NCBI RefSeq assembly: GCF_945859705.1
Contig: NC_079134.1
Location: 65,760,437 to 65,824,436, forward strand
Length of the DNA: 64,000 bases
From: Episyrphus balteatus
Taxonomy: Eukaryota > Arthropoda > Insecta > Diptera > Syrphidae
Direction of reading: 5' to 3'
Below, one piece after another: positions 51,920 to 62,549 of this stretch. The notes below the pieces were generated by a model. That model did not search any database. It saw only the letters and a program-made list of their open reading frames with translations, and was not told the DNA's origin. Numbering within the stretch: the first letter of the stretch is position 1; each line of letters begins with the position of its first letter. The position numbers and the translations under genes are program-made.

Positions 51920-51927
51920 AATACTAA

Positions 51928-52350
51928 AATAATAAGATACATGTATAATATGTATATACAATAAGATAGAATAGGTACATTATAATTACAGAGATTGAGA
52001 TGAACGAATATATGACATAAAGATATAAGTGAACATATGATTTCTTTTTGGTATTTATTGAGATGACCTCCTAGATGTCAGTTTTGAAATTTATTTTATG
52101 TTTGTTTATCATTTGTTTTCGAATTTTGTTTATAGTGATGTTAATATTGATATTCTTATTTCACTTATAATTTGTATCTTTATAAAATTGAGTGTTTGTT
52201 TGTTTTATTTTCATTCTTTTAGGATTACCTTTTATTTAGATATTTTGTAAATTGAATGTTAAATGTTGCTCGTTTGAGATTAATCAATGATTTTTTTTAT
52301 GTTTCTTTTATATTTTTTTTCTTCTGATAACTAGATTTTATTTAAGTGTG
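51928..52350. other. AT-rich spacer
   Basis: No gene, repeat or RNA motif that I can support. Confidence 0.4.
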
Positions 52351-52470
52351 TTTTTTGTGAAAAAATGCTCAATTTCAGAGTACACAAACAGGAATTGGGT
52401 TAAAAAAGTTGAAAAAAGTAAAAATATTTCTGTTTTAGGCAGTACCCAAACAGACCTAATGTATTAGTTA
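52351..52470 (-). repeat. Inverted copy of a TIR-element end
   Basis: gctcaatttcagagtac...cagtacccaaacagacctaa is the reverse complement of about 53161-53275. Together they bracket 690 bp with two other hairpin elements. Confidence 0.75.
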
Positions 52471-52478
52471 GTTAAACA

Positions 52479-52650
52479 ACGATAATAGTTAACAATTTTT
52501 TGCATCAGAACTTCCTTAGTGCACATTCAGCGTATGACGGATTGCTTTTTGACAGCTCACTTCAAATTCCAAGGTGTGTTCGATATTTTATCGCTGAATG
52601 TGCACTAAGGAAGTTCTGATGCAAGAAATTTTGAACTATTATTGTTGTTC
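52479..52650. mobile_element. Hairpin MITE ttgcatcagaacttcc
   Basis: Arms of about 60 bases: ttgcatcagaacttccttag, tgcacattcagcg and mirror, extending outward through aacaa.gataatagtt. Loop contains gacagctcacttcaaa. Insert boundaries uncertain. Confidence 0.7.
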
Positions 52651-52974
52651 TTTTTTTAATAAAATAAAATGCACGACCAGATATCCTGTAGGTACTTGCT
52701 CTTTAGTTAAAAGCAATTTTTTTTAACAAATTATGAGTTGTAGGTATGAGTTTGGCATAGTAAAATTGAACTCTACAACAGAATTTGAGTATTTAATTGA
52801 TATAATTTATTAGATATATCATTAAATGTTACTTCTATTACATTTTCTTCACAAATATACAATTAAAGTTCACAATTCATAAAATCTGAGAAGAAAAGAA
52901 CTCAGTTCTTAGTTCTGAAATTCCCCGGTGTGCACTCAGAAGCAGAAAATCGAACTGATCTATTGTTGACAACC

Positions 52975-53157
52975 AATGTCAAAGGATACGACGGATGAAA
53001 AAGTAGAAAGTCAAGCTACTTCTTCCGTCGAATCCGTCCGTCTCCGTCCGATCCGTCGCTTATGGGTCGCTTCCCATAAGAACGTGTGTATTTTATCGAG
53101 CTGTCAGTTGAAAACTTCGACGGAACGGACGCAACGGATTCTATGGGTTGGGGCCTT
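52975..53157. mobile_element. Diverged relative of the 33148 hairpin MITE
   Basis: The stretch cttcccataagaacgtgtgt...atcgagctgtcag...acttcgacg.aacggacgca matches the right half of 33148-33343. The left half is replaced by other cgtccg-rich sequence, so one TIR is altered. Confidence 0.7.
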
Positions 53158-53931
53158 TAGAACTAATACATTAGGTCTGTTTGGGTACTGCCTAAAACAG
53201 AAATATTTTTACTTTTTTCAACTTTTTAACCCAATTCCTGTTTGGGTACTCTGAAATTGAGCATTTTTTCACAAAAAAGATGGCCGCGAGAGAGAAAATA
53301 ATTTCCCCTTCTTGTGATTTTCTGCCCAAAAAATTTCGTCGGACAAAAATCTGAAATCTGTCAAAAGGTAGTGCTTTCTCTGTTTTACATATTCGATCTT
53401 GTCGCACAACATAAACAAAACAAGCTATAAACATGGCGGTGTGGTTTTTTCTTGTGTTTTAATTTTAATTTATTGCGTTTTAGTGGCTTTGTGATCAAAA
53501 TATATTATAATATTCGAAGTAAAAATTATAAAAAAAGTGTTTTGATGTTTTTTGTTTCTTTATTATTTTTTTTTTTCAATTGGTGTTGTTTAGATTTTTT
53601 GATGAAAAAAAAAAAAACAAACTAAAAACAGCGGTGTGGATTTTTCTGTGTTTTTATTTTAATTTATTAAATTTTAGTGGTTAAATGCTTAAAATATATT
53701 AATATTTGAAGAAAAAATTATAAAAAATTGTTTGAAAAAAAAATGTTTTGATACTTTTCGTTTGTTTATTTTTTTTTTCTTTGTTTACTTTTTTGGAAGC
53801 AGAAAAGTTTGAACAAAAAGCGTTTGGGTACTTTTGGACAATTTTTCTTTCTCTGAGAGGATTTCATCCCCACTCCTCAAAATTTGACAGGTTTCATATT
53901 TTTGTACAAAAAGAACCCAAACAGACCTATT
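53158..53931. mobile_element. TIR element AGGTCTGTTTGGGTAC
   Basis: Left AGGTCTGTTTGGGTACTGCC (from about 53173), right GAACCCAAACAGACCT (to about 53926), with ATT on both sides. Interior is AT-rich with two diverged ttttgatgtttt / attttagtggtt blocks. No transposase. Confidence 0.55.
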
Positions 53932-53956
53932 ATATTTGAAAGCAAAGCAAACAATA

Positions 53957-54415
53957 ATAGGTCTGTTCCAGACTTTTTGTGCACTAAATTCGGCAGTCTG
54001 TCAAATTAATGAGAGTTGGGAGAGAATTCTCTCAGTAGGAAATAAAACTACGAAAGACTGCCAAAAAGTCTGGAACAAGTTGAACACCATTATACAACAC
54101 AATTTCATATTTTATGCTTAATTCGATAAACATTAACACTTTTTTAATGCAAAAAACATATAAACGCTATTCAATTTAAAAATCACTGCAATTTTCTTTA
54201 TTTATTTGTTTGACATACGTCAACTTTTCATTTGACAGAACTCATATTTCTGCCGGAAGAAATTCTTTTGGCTAAATTTGTCAGGGTGGGGAAATTTTTT
54301 ACTCTCTCGTGAGCGCTCTCTTCTACACAATTTTTATTTTTGAAGTTGGGAACAGACTCTGACCAAAAATAACCAAATATAACTAAATTCGCCAGTTTCA
54401 AACTGAGTTTGGAAC
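53957..54415. mobile_element. TIR element GGTCTGTTCCAGAC
   Basis: Left GGTCTGTTCCAGACTTTTTG, right GTTTGGAACGGACC, flanked by TAATA on both sides. An inner mirrored copy (agactttttgtgcac...aaaaagtctggaac, to about 54080) indicates a second, shorter palindrome in its left part. Related in its first bases to the neighbouring AGGTCTG family. Confidence 0.6.
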
Positions 54416-54429
54416 GGACCTAATAGTAA

Positions 54430-54790
54430 AGTTTTGAAACAGCTTTAGTCAATAATAATAATTTATAATAATTTCTCTATTTTTTTTTTGTTTCTTTTTT
54501 TCTTTTATATACATAAGTAATAATTTGGATAAGTTTGGCTAGAATTAGCCCCTGTTGCTTCCTCTGATTGAGGATAAGAAAAATTTTCTGATTCCATCAG
54601 GAGTTGATTGGAGATTATAATTTTGTATACTGATGGGTGATGGATAGAGAGATTCAAGCCAAGATGTATTGTTTTGAGAATCATAAATGCCCTTGATCAA
54701 GTCGTTGCACAGTGGTCGATTTTGAGTCACTAGGTGGACTTAATTCTTTTATATGTCTTATTGGCTTAGAATATTATTTTTAAAGTGATA
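54430..54790 (-). other. Possible 3' part of the Jockey-like element
   Basis: A minus-strand frame (about 54545-54735) with NRPLCNDLIKGIYDS and a T-rich left edge (ttttttttttgtttcttt, A-rich on the minus strand) could be the C-terminus and tail of the element at 56290-58093. No diagnostic motif. Confidence 0.3.
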
Positions 54791-54895
54791 ACGTCTTACA
54801 AATCGATGAACCCTAATCTCCCGTTCTTCCCGTGCCTGTTAGCAGTTTTTTCACCTTAGCCTCTATATTCATTATCAATGTACAGCTTAAACTAT

Positions 54896-55200
54896 TACAC
54901 TGGTTTACAAGGGTTTTGTTGCCGAAACAAAAATATACTTTTCTGAAGGTTTTCGGTGTCCTGAACTCGAATCCGAAGTTAAAAAAAATTAATCAGCTCC
55001 CGTTTTTGAAATATTACCGTTAGAAGATGCAAAAAAACGTTTTTTTTGGGTACTTTGGACCTTATTCTTTTATATAAGGAAAATTGTTTGAGCATATTTA
55101 GTAACGGTTTCTATAAGAACTGTTTTCCATCTTTCAATGCCTGTTTAAATCTTTCTGATGTCTTTTTTATTGCCCGAGATATCTTTAATGGGAAAAAATA
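54896..55200. repeat. Single arm of the ACACTGGTTTAC palindromic family
   Basis: Nearly the same as 36546-36840 (acactggtttacaagggttt, gaatccgaagt, cgtttttgaaatattaccgt, cgagatatctt). The mirror arm is missing. Confidence 0.85.
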
Positions 55201-56285
55201 TTTCTTTTTCCCAAATTTTTTACCGTTTTCGAGCCCTTTTGACCGTTTTTTATTAATATCTTTTTCGTTTTGATAGATATATTAATCAAATTAACAGGAA
55301 ATATAAATAAAAGCCAGGACTATATTTGTGCAAAATTTCAATCTTTTTCATAGTTACATTTTTGAGATAACGGTAAAAAGATGGTCTTTTTTTTGACACG
55401 TAATATCTTTTTACATAGAGCATTTGTAAATTTGATTTATTTTAATTTTGAAAAGAGATAATATAACCTTTCATTTCATATATCACACATAACAGTTCAT
55501 GCTCTACAAACTAGACAATCTTGAACAATGCCCTTCCGTAATAAAAATGGTCACCTTAAAAAGAGCGAATTGGTACCTGAAAAAGACGAAAAAAATTGTT
55601 TGCGGCGGTTTTCGGCACTTAATTTTAGCATCAAATTAAAGGTAATGATTCAAACTACAAAATATAAAAAATTCACGATGGCACTCTTCGGCACTTTTTT
55701 TTAATCGTCCAAGAAGTAAAAAACAAACATCTGAAAACTATCAAAAAAATGCCTTACAACATTCAGTTAATAGAAATAGAATTCGACTTTTTTTTTACAA
55801 AAAACAAATTGAATTTAAAAATGCATACCACTAGCATTTTCTGACATTTTTTTGTTCAACTCAATTACTCACTTTTATCATAAACTATCACTTTGTAAAC
55901 ACTTGTTAACTCGTGGAAGTTAAAATAGAGAGTGAGCAAATCATGAATGATTACATTGAGATGCTTCCCATGAATAAAATAACGGCATCAAAAAATTATT
56001 TTTGTTGGTTTTTGTTGTTTAAGAATATTTACTTTCGGCCTAACGGTATTTTTTATGTTGACAACAACTTTTTTTTTCGACTTTTGACCAGCTACGATGT
56101 ACTGAATCGACCAGTGTGCGTTGTCTCAATATTGCATTTTATTTATGTTCTTGGACATAAGTTTTTGATCAAAGGAATTATATTTGCTTCATTATAAATA
56201 TACGTATTTGAGTATCTTTTGTTTCTTGTTTTGAAATTTTTACTAACACAGAGGCGTAACATCTTATTTTCAAAGATTTAAAATT
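55201..56285. other. AT-rich region, nothing firmly recognised
   Basis: Long T- and A-rich stretches; a 94-codon plus-strand frame at 55913 has no known motif. It probably belongs to the insertion that separates the Jockey-like coding part from its 3' end. Confidence 0.35.
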
Positions 56286-56289
56286 CTCT

Positions 56290-58093
56290 ACAGATCGTCG
56301 GCGATATGCTGAACCAGACCGGGAATGCGTATATTAGTATCGGTCTTATCAATGTGTTATAAAATAGAAGTTTTGATTTTTTACTAAGCATGGGGTGCCT
56401 TTAGAAAGGCATAAGGATGTTGGATATTTTTCTGGCTTTGACCTTATTCTCTCTGGCATGAGGGTTAAATTTATTATTGAATTGAATACCCAGGTATTTG
56501 AGTTTTTTCTTAAATGGGATGTTAATGTTATCCAGGGAGAGCTTCAGATTTTTGCTTTCTCTTACAACTTTACATTTTCCACTGGCATTGCGGAAGCAGA
56601 TAGCTTCTGATTTACTTTTATTCATCTGGATGCCCCAGGTCTTGTAGAAGTTGTTGATTAACTCTAGCTGTCCCTTGAGTGGGAGCGTAAACGATAGTGT
56701 CGTCTGCAAAAAGGATGGCTTCTGAAATAATGGTGTTGTTTGAATATACTGTATGTGGGAAATCGTGGATGAAGAGATTATATAGTTTTGGGACGAAGAT
56801 TGAGCCTTGGGGAATTCCTCTGTAAGAAGGGCAATTTTCCGATTTTGTTTGTTGGAGTTGTATGAAGAAATAATGTCTGTTGTGCAAAAAACTGTAAATC
56901 ATATTAACTAAGTGGGGTGGAAACTCCATTTGCCTGATCTTAAAAAGAAGACCCTCTCTCCTCACACTATCGAAAGCTTTCTCGATATCTAGGGATCAAG
57001 CCACGGTGCATTATTTTTTGTCTCAGATTAACTGTGACTTCGTTATGGATTTTAAACAGTGGATGAACTGTGGAGTGAGACTTTTTAAAGCCAAATTGGT
57101 GGTCTGGGATAAACTCAATATTTTCATTAGTGTGTTTTTCAATTTTATTCATATGTAAGTATTTTTTCAAAAACTTTCCCTATGTTCGAGAGCATCGAGA
57201 TTGGTCTGAAATTATCTAGTGTGTATAAATTGGACTTTTTCAATAAAGGAATGATTTTAGCAGTCTTCCATGCTGTTCGAAAGTATCCATTATTTAAGCA
57301 ATTATTGTAAATGATAGTTAAATATTTAGTTGCTTCAGGTGACATTTTTTTGAGGACAAAGTTTGAAATTTTATCTGGGCCTGAGGATTTTTTAGCTTTG
57401 AAACATTTGATTGTATTTGTCACTTCTAGGATAGATGTAAAGAACTGATTATCTTGGAGAATTGCAGAATTTTCAATTGAAAAACTGAAAATTCTCACGT
57501 CATATCAGACTGAACTGTAGCTACTACATTGGGGTCATAGACTGGAATATTTTCGGTATATAAATCTTTGAAGTGCTCTTTAAAAACCTTAACTTTCTCG
57601 AATTCATCTGTAATAATACGGTTTTCATGGGAAATTTGATCACAAATAGAGTGTTTCTTTTTACCCGTTAACTTTGCTGCTTCCTTAAAAGCATGTGGGC
57701 CTGGTTTTATATTGCTAAGTTTGAGATTGAGTTGATTGTTTATCCATATACCAACTTTTTCTTTGAATATATTTTTAAGTAGGGAAATTTTACTGGAAAG
57801 GGTTTTATATTCATTGTTAACTCTATTGTATGATCAGTGGAAAATCTTTTTGAGTTCCTTTTGCCATAGGTGTTTTATACTGTTAAGTTTCGTGATATCA
57901 CTGGGAAGATTTTTATATTTTCCATAATTTCTTGTTACACAAGAGGTATGAATGTCAAGAGTGCTTGATTTGGTTTCATTAAAAATTCTTATCTTATTAT
58001 CTATTTGTGTATTAGAAAGTGAAGTGAAGTGTGAAAGGAGATTCGGTATTAAGGCCAGATCAAGGTCGTTCCTGAAACTGGTCCAGTTAGTAT
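56290..58093 (-). pseudogene. Jockey-like reverse transcriptase (minus), broken
   Basis: Read from 58093 leftward: a linker, then FKAKKSSGPDKISNFVLKKM, NFRPISMLSNIGKVFEKI, FGFKKSHSTVHPLFKIHNEV, SYRGIPQGSIFVPKLYNLF, LFADDTIVYAPTQG and LKYLGIQFNNKFNP. Fingers, palm and thumb follow in the right order, but frame changes near 57160, 56965 and 56620 and stops in the linker (near 57500 and 57830) inactivate it. The 5' side is cut by Gypsy copy 2; ORF1 of the same type lies beyond it at 60587-61786, so both probably come from one element. Confidence 0.85.
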
Positions 58094-58318
58094 TGTAATG
58101 TTTTATTCCGGGTTCACAATAAAACTTATTTCGTTTATTTAATTTCCACGTATCTTTCCGTTCAAATTAAAAAACACTTTATTAAAACTCAATTTACTTT
58201 TATTATTCGCTCAAAAAAACGTACTTTATCACTTTATTTACTACTAACAATTTCCAAAACTTTATTTCACTTTGTACAGTACTCTTTCACTTTCAAAATC
58301 AAACTGTACCCGGTCAGT
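58094..58318 (-). repeat. 3' LTR part of Gypsy copy 2
   Basis: Matches the R-U5 half of the copy 1 LTR in reverse orientation (gttttattccgggttcacaa, ctttcactttgtacagtact). U3 is missing. Confidence 0.9.
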
Positions 58319-58720
58319 GTCTTAAGTTAGTTAAGTTTGGTTTATTGAACATTATATATATACAATTTTGACTTATAACTAATATGATATACTTATGATA
58401 ATTTTACATTTGTTGGCACATAGGGGGCCTAACGTTATACATTGTCTTAAGATTAACAATTTATAAATAATAAAGTACATGTCATGTCATGTCATGGTAT
58501 TGGTGTAGGTTGGGGGGAGTGGTGTTTAGCCGCGGTAGAAGCCTAACCCAGTGTCAGCGTAGAACGATACTGCCTCCTCGTTGTCCATGAGTATGTTGTC
58601 ATCTAGAGTTTCCATCACGCTGAGGTATCTTGGCTCAGGATGTCGTTGTTCTGTGGTCATACTTCTCATTAGCTGATTCGGGTGGTCGATGGTGTTCCTC
58701 ACAGTCTTGCTTGCACGGGC
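58319..58720 (-). other. Foreign fragment with coding end and ACTTA-type tail
   Basis: On the minus strand a frame with EPRYLSVMETLDDNIL and SFYADTGLGFYRG ends at a stop near 58526. Then a UTR with (catgt)n at 58482-58497 follows, then caataaaccaaacttaactt just before LTR sequence. The tail resembles the ACTTAA tail of the LINE at 31.4 kb, so this may be the 3' end of another LINE inserted or recombined into the Gypsy. Family not recognised. Confidence 0.45.
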
Positions 58721-58741
58721 ACCGAGATAATGCGTCAGCAT

Positions 58742-60558
58742 TTGAATGCAGCTTTCCTCTTCAATGTTGAATCTGACATTGATACGTCTGAAGTATCTCG
58801 ATTCATCTTGCTACTTGACCGTCTGGATTTTTGAAGCTCACAAGCCAATTTCCATACTTATGGAAGTGCTTTGTTGCCAATACTAGAGCAAGAAGTTCCC
58901 TCCTGGTCACACAATAGTTTCTTTCTTGTTTCGAGAGTACCTTACTGTAATAGGCAACGACCTTTTTTTCTTTGTCATGAACTTGCAATAAAACAGCACC
59001 AAATCCCACATTACTTACAATTGCGTCAATGATGAATTGTTTGACTGGAGTCGGATAGGCCAGCACAGGAGCTTCACATAACCGCAGTTTCAGTTCCTGA
59101 AAGCTTTTTTCACATTCACCTGACCATTTAACGGGTTACCCTTCTCCGTAAACTGGTGCAAGCTTTTGGCGATTCTCGCAAAATCTTTCACGAATCGTCG
59201 ATAGTACGTCGCCAGACCGAGGTAACTCCGAAGTTGATGCTTGTTCAGAGGGGTTGGCCAATTCTTCACAGTGTCAACTGTTTCAGGATCAGTCTTAACT
59301 TCTTGGGATGAGATGATATGCCCCAAATATTTAACCTCGGTCTTGAAAAGCGCACGTTTCTCTGGATTCAACTTCAGATGTGCTTCTCGTAGCCTCTGGA
59401 ATACAGTCTTTAGGTTTTCACAATGATCATCAAATGTTTTCCCGTAAACGATGACATCATCCAAATAGACTAGTTCTTAGGTGCCACACGAGTCTTCCCG
59501 ATGATGACGTTTTGGGAACTTTACTCAACTTCTGGCTCAGCCATGAGGTATCGATGGCTTCCAATATTCGCCTTTAGTTTCGTCCACACAAAAACTTCTG
59601 AAGAAGGAGGCAGGCACATGTCTTCTTTGATGACAGTTGTAATTGTTTTTGTTGTTTTCGTTGCCATAGACATTTGGGATCTCCACATTTCTGTATTTCA
59701 GGACTTGATTACCGATATCCAAAATGATTCCATGCTCCTTCATGAAGTCGATTCCAATGATGCACTCGTCACATATATCTGCCACCAAAAACACATGCGA
59801 AAACTCTAGTTCTGCCATACGGATGTCAAGACGAACTTCTCCGAACACTCTTGCTGGTTCTCCTGTGGAGTCTTCAGATGGTAGCTGTTGGGGTTATGTA
59901 GGCATGTCATCTTCAGTAAGTCTCTTCGTACGATAGAGGCGGTGGCACCGGTGTCAATTGTAGCCACGTGTTGTTTGTTGTTTATGGTCGCCTCCACTGT
60001 CAGACTTTTGTTGTCTCGTTTAGTCTGTGAGACTTGAATTGTGGTTCTGCGGCCATCGATAGCAGAAACCAGCTTCTGCCCCTCGAAGTTGGTTCTTACT
60101 CGTTTCCCGAATTGGAATCAAGTTGAGGATGAGTGTTGGTTGTATCGCTTACCTGTTGTTGGGCAATATTCCTGTTTCCACAGTGATGGCAAGGAGTTCT
60201 TCTTGGTGGCAATCTGCACTGCCGCTGGAGATGTCCTGTCTTGTTACAGTTCCAGCATCGAGCAGCTCCGTCTCTCTGGTTTATTTGGAATGCGAGTTTT
60301 TGACAAGAGAATTCCTCCACTGTAACTTCTCTTACCTGATGAACGCCTTGAGAAGCCTGTTCTGCTGCTTCCATAGTTAGTGCGAACGCTAATGCTTCAG
60401 GAAAAGAACGTGTTCCGGCTGTTCGAATCGCTTGCTGAAGATTTATGTCATATACAGCACCAACAAAGGCTTCTGTCACGAAATGATTGATAATGTCGTC
60501 TCCTGCTGTCGGATATGCCAAATGAGCTAACCTTTCAATATCTCCTTGGAGTTGTTTC
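58742..60558 (-). pseudogene. Gag-Pol remnants of Gypsy copy 2
   Basis: Right to left: Gag end with CCHC knuckle CWNCNKTGHLQRQC (near 60240), CHHCGNRN, protease IDTGATASIVRRDL (near 59950), DICDECIIGIDFM, then a jump from GKT.VAPKN to LVYLDDVIVYGK (59464). RNase H follows with FIIDAIVSNVGFGAVL, where the usual DAD is DAI, and NYCVTRRELLALV. Frame breaks near 59850, 59470, 59080 and 58800. The TAA after the protease region (near 59523) is at the same place as in copy 1. Confidence 0.85.
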
Positions 60559-60586
60559 TGGTAATGTTCATGCCTTCTATTCTTCT

Positions 60587-61790
60587 TTATTTAGTTTCGA
60601 GTAACATATTTTTCCTTGACTTGATATAGTCTTTATATATTTGGCAGCCACGGTAATTGGCTGGGTGCTCCTTTTTACAGTTTACGCATAGAGCCTTTGA
60701 CTCCAGAGTCAATTTTACTGGGCAATTGCCCGGTAGGTGATTTTGTATACATTTAACGCATTTGAAGTTTCTGCCACAATTTTTGGCCAGGTGGCCAAAA
60801 CCCTGGCACCGCCTACATTGCAATACCCCGATGTTACCTCTGGGATTTTCCCAGTAGATCTTCGTATTGAGTATATAGTTAGTTTTTATTATATCGTTAG
60901 AAGGGATACCTTTTGAAAGCCTTACTAGGAAAAGATTTGTATTAAACTCTATGCTCCTTGATCTCTCCGTAGAAAAGACAGACACCTTTTCAACGGTCCC
61001 CGGGAGGACGACCTCTAAATAATTTAAGATATCTGATTCATTAAAATCAGATGTCAAGCCTCTAAGGATTAAATTTACTGTTTTGTTTTAGCGTATAGGA
61101 AAAACCTTGAATATCCCCACTCTCCCTTATCTTGCCCATCAGCTCCTGGTGGACTTTAGGATTGTCTACATATAATTTTGATGTACCATTTTTGTTATTT
61201 TTAAAATAAAATTTAAAATCACCTGTTTTTGACAATTTATTTAAATCTGCTTCTAGTTTCATAATGTTAGTGTTTTCTAAAGTAATAGCTGGGCAAAACT
61301 TACTTGTTTAAATTTTATGATGGCTGGAACCTCCTTCTGTATTGTCCTGCTATGGTCTTTCTCTGTTTTGTGGGACTGTATTTGCACTGGTGCTGGCTTT
61401 CGTTGCTCCATTAGAGGTAGTGGTGATGGTGGTGGTAGAGTGGTCGGTGTTGTCTATGGTGGCGTTGGTGACGGTGGTGGTGGTGGAGGTAGCAGTGGTG
61501 TGATATATCTTGCTGCTATCCACCAGATTCTCCACGGATTCGTCTGTTGGTTGCGTTGGGATTTTTGAGTAACGTCTCTTGGTGGACGTGGACGTCTCTT
61601 TAGAAATTGTAGATCGCCCAGCGTTGCGAATCGGTTTCTGTTATCGACAGCTTTTCTGGCTGCGACAATTGTAGTTGGAGATTTAGCACTCCTTCTTGCC
61701 TCTTTCCAGCTTTCTTGGAATTCTTCTAAGAAATCCATTTCGTCATCCATGCTTATTTTGCACTTTTTACTATTGGGTTTGTCCACGAGA
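60587..61790 (-). pseudogene. Jockey-type ORF1 (Gag-like) with three zinc knuckles, frameshifted
   Basis: N-terminal part with DEMDFLEEFQESWKEARRSA (61790-61560). After a shift comes a Thr-rich stretch (TTATSTTTTVTNATI) coded by a GGT-rich tract in plus orientation, then KLSKTGDFKFYFKNNKNGTS (61262-61062), and after further breaks the knuckles CRRCQGFGHLAKNC, CVKCIQNHLPGNC and CVNCKKEHPANYRGC (60830-60640). The central segment fits the PRE/C2HC-type fold in Jockey ORF1. It binds element RNA in relatives. At least three breaks. Confidence 0.82.
61425..61505. repeat. GGT/ACC trinucleotide-rich tract
   Basis: Irregular ggtggtggt runs within ORF1 of the Jockey-like element; slippage here probably caused one of the frameshifts. 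Confidence 0.7.
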
Positions 61791-62054
61791 TTATATCCCT
61801 CGTTTTTTTAGCTCCAGTAGTAATGCGCCGCCCGCATTTGGTTTGGGCTGCTTAACAGCGATTGGTTTTTTCTGTTGGATTTCTTTTTAGAGATTGTGGA
61901 ATGGTCCTGCTTTTTTGTTTTTCCACAGCTTGCGCTACTTTTATCTCTTAGGATAACACAAATTTTAATTGATTTCAATTAGAATAAATCGTTGTGGGGG
62001 AGTAGAATTAAAAATACGTCTTGTTGCTATGGCTGCCGGAAATCCTTGCGAACA

Positions 62055-62432
62055 CACCCCTAAGAAAATTTCCTTGAATATCCCAAAATATCCCACTGGA
62101 AGTATGAAGCGCCCCTTCTGGAAAGGAAGTTTCGAGAAGCAGAGACGAGAATCTTCGAAGACATTTCCGAATTTCGAAATTCAGGTATAAAAGGGAAGCG
62201 TGGACCCTGACCGGGTACACTTTAATTTTGAAAGTGAAAGAGTACAGTACAAAGTGAAATAAAGTGTTGTAAATTGTTAGTAGTAGAAAAGTGATTTAAA
62301 AGTGCAATTGTTTGAGCAAATAATAAATATAAATTGAGTTATAATAAAGTTTGTTTTAATTTGAACGGAAAGATAAGTGGAAATTAAATAAACGAAATAA
62401 GTTTTATTGTGAACCCGGAATAAAACATTACA
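62055..62432 (+). repeat. 5' LTR part of Gypsy copy 3
   Basis: taagaaaat...atatcccactggaagtatga through TATAAAAG (about 62185) to ATTACA, matching copy 1. It has one atatccc repeat fewer. Confidence 0.85.
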
Positions 62433-62549
62433 TTGGTGTCAGAAAAGTGGAATAAAACTTATTTATTTGTGCGAATCAAGTAATTTCGCGAATAAAAAAA
62501 AACCAAGAACTGCGCGTGTGTTTTAACAAAAAAAAAAAACAAAGTTAAA

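Larger units (their letters stand above)
58094..60558 (-). mobile_element. Ty3/Gypsy copy 2 (SAP-Gag family), deleted, minus strand
   Basis: Ends at 58094 with the LTR terminus TGTAATG... next to GTAT (58090-58093), in the Jockey-like linker. It runs through protease and part of Gag to about 60558, where it stops inside Gag without 5' LTR. About 760 bp of protease-reverse transcriptase sequence is deleted at 59470, and a foreign piece replaces the pol end. Confidence 0.85.
60559..61990 (-). mobile_element. Jockey-like element, 5' part (ORF1 and 5' UTR)
   Basis: ORF1 pieces on the minus strand from about 61790 to 60594 and likely 5' UTR beyond. With 56290-58093 it forms an element whose endonuclease region is replaced by Gypsy copy 2. 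61790-61990 shows no further coding. Confidence 0.7.

Noticed and set aside
55913..56197. 94-codon frame with hydrophobic stretches
   Set aside because: AT-rich composition, no motif, no promoter or poly(A) context.
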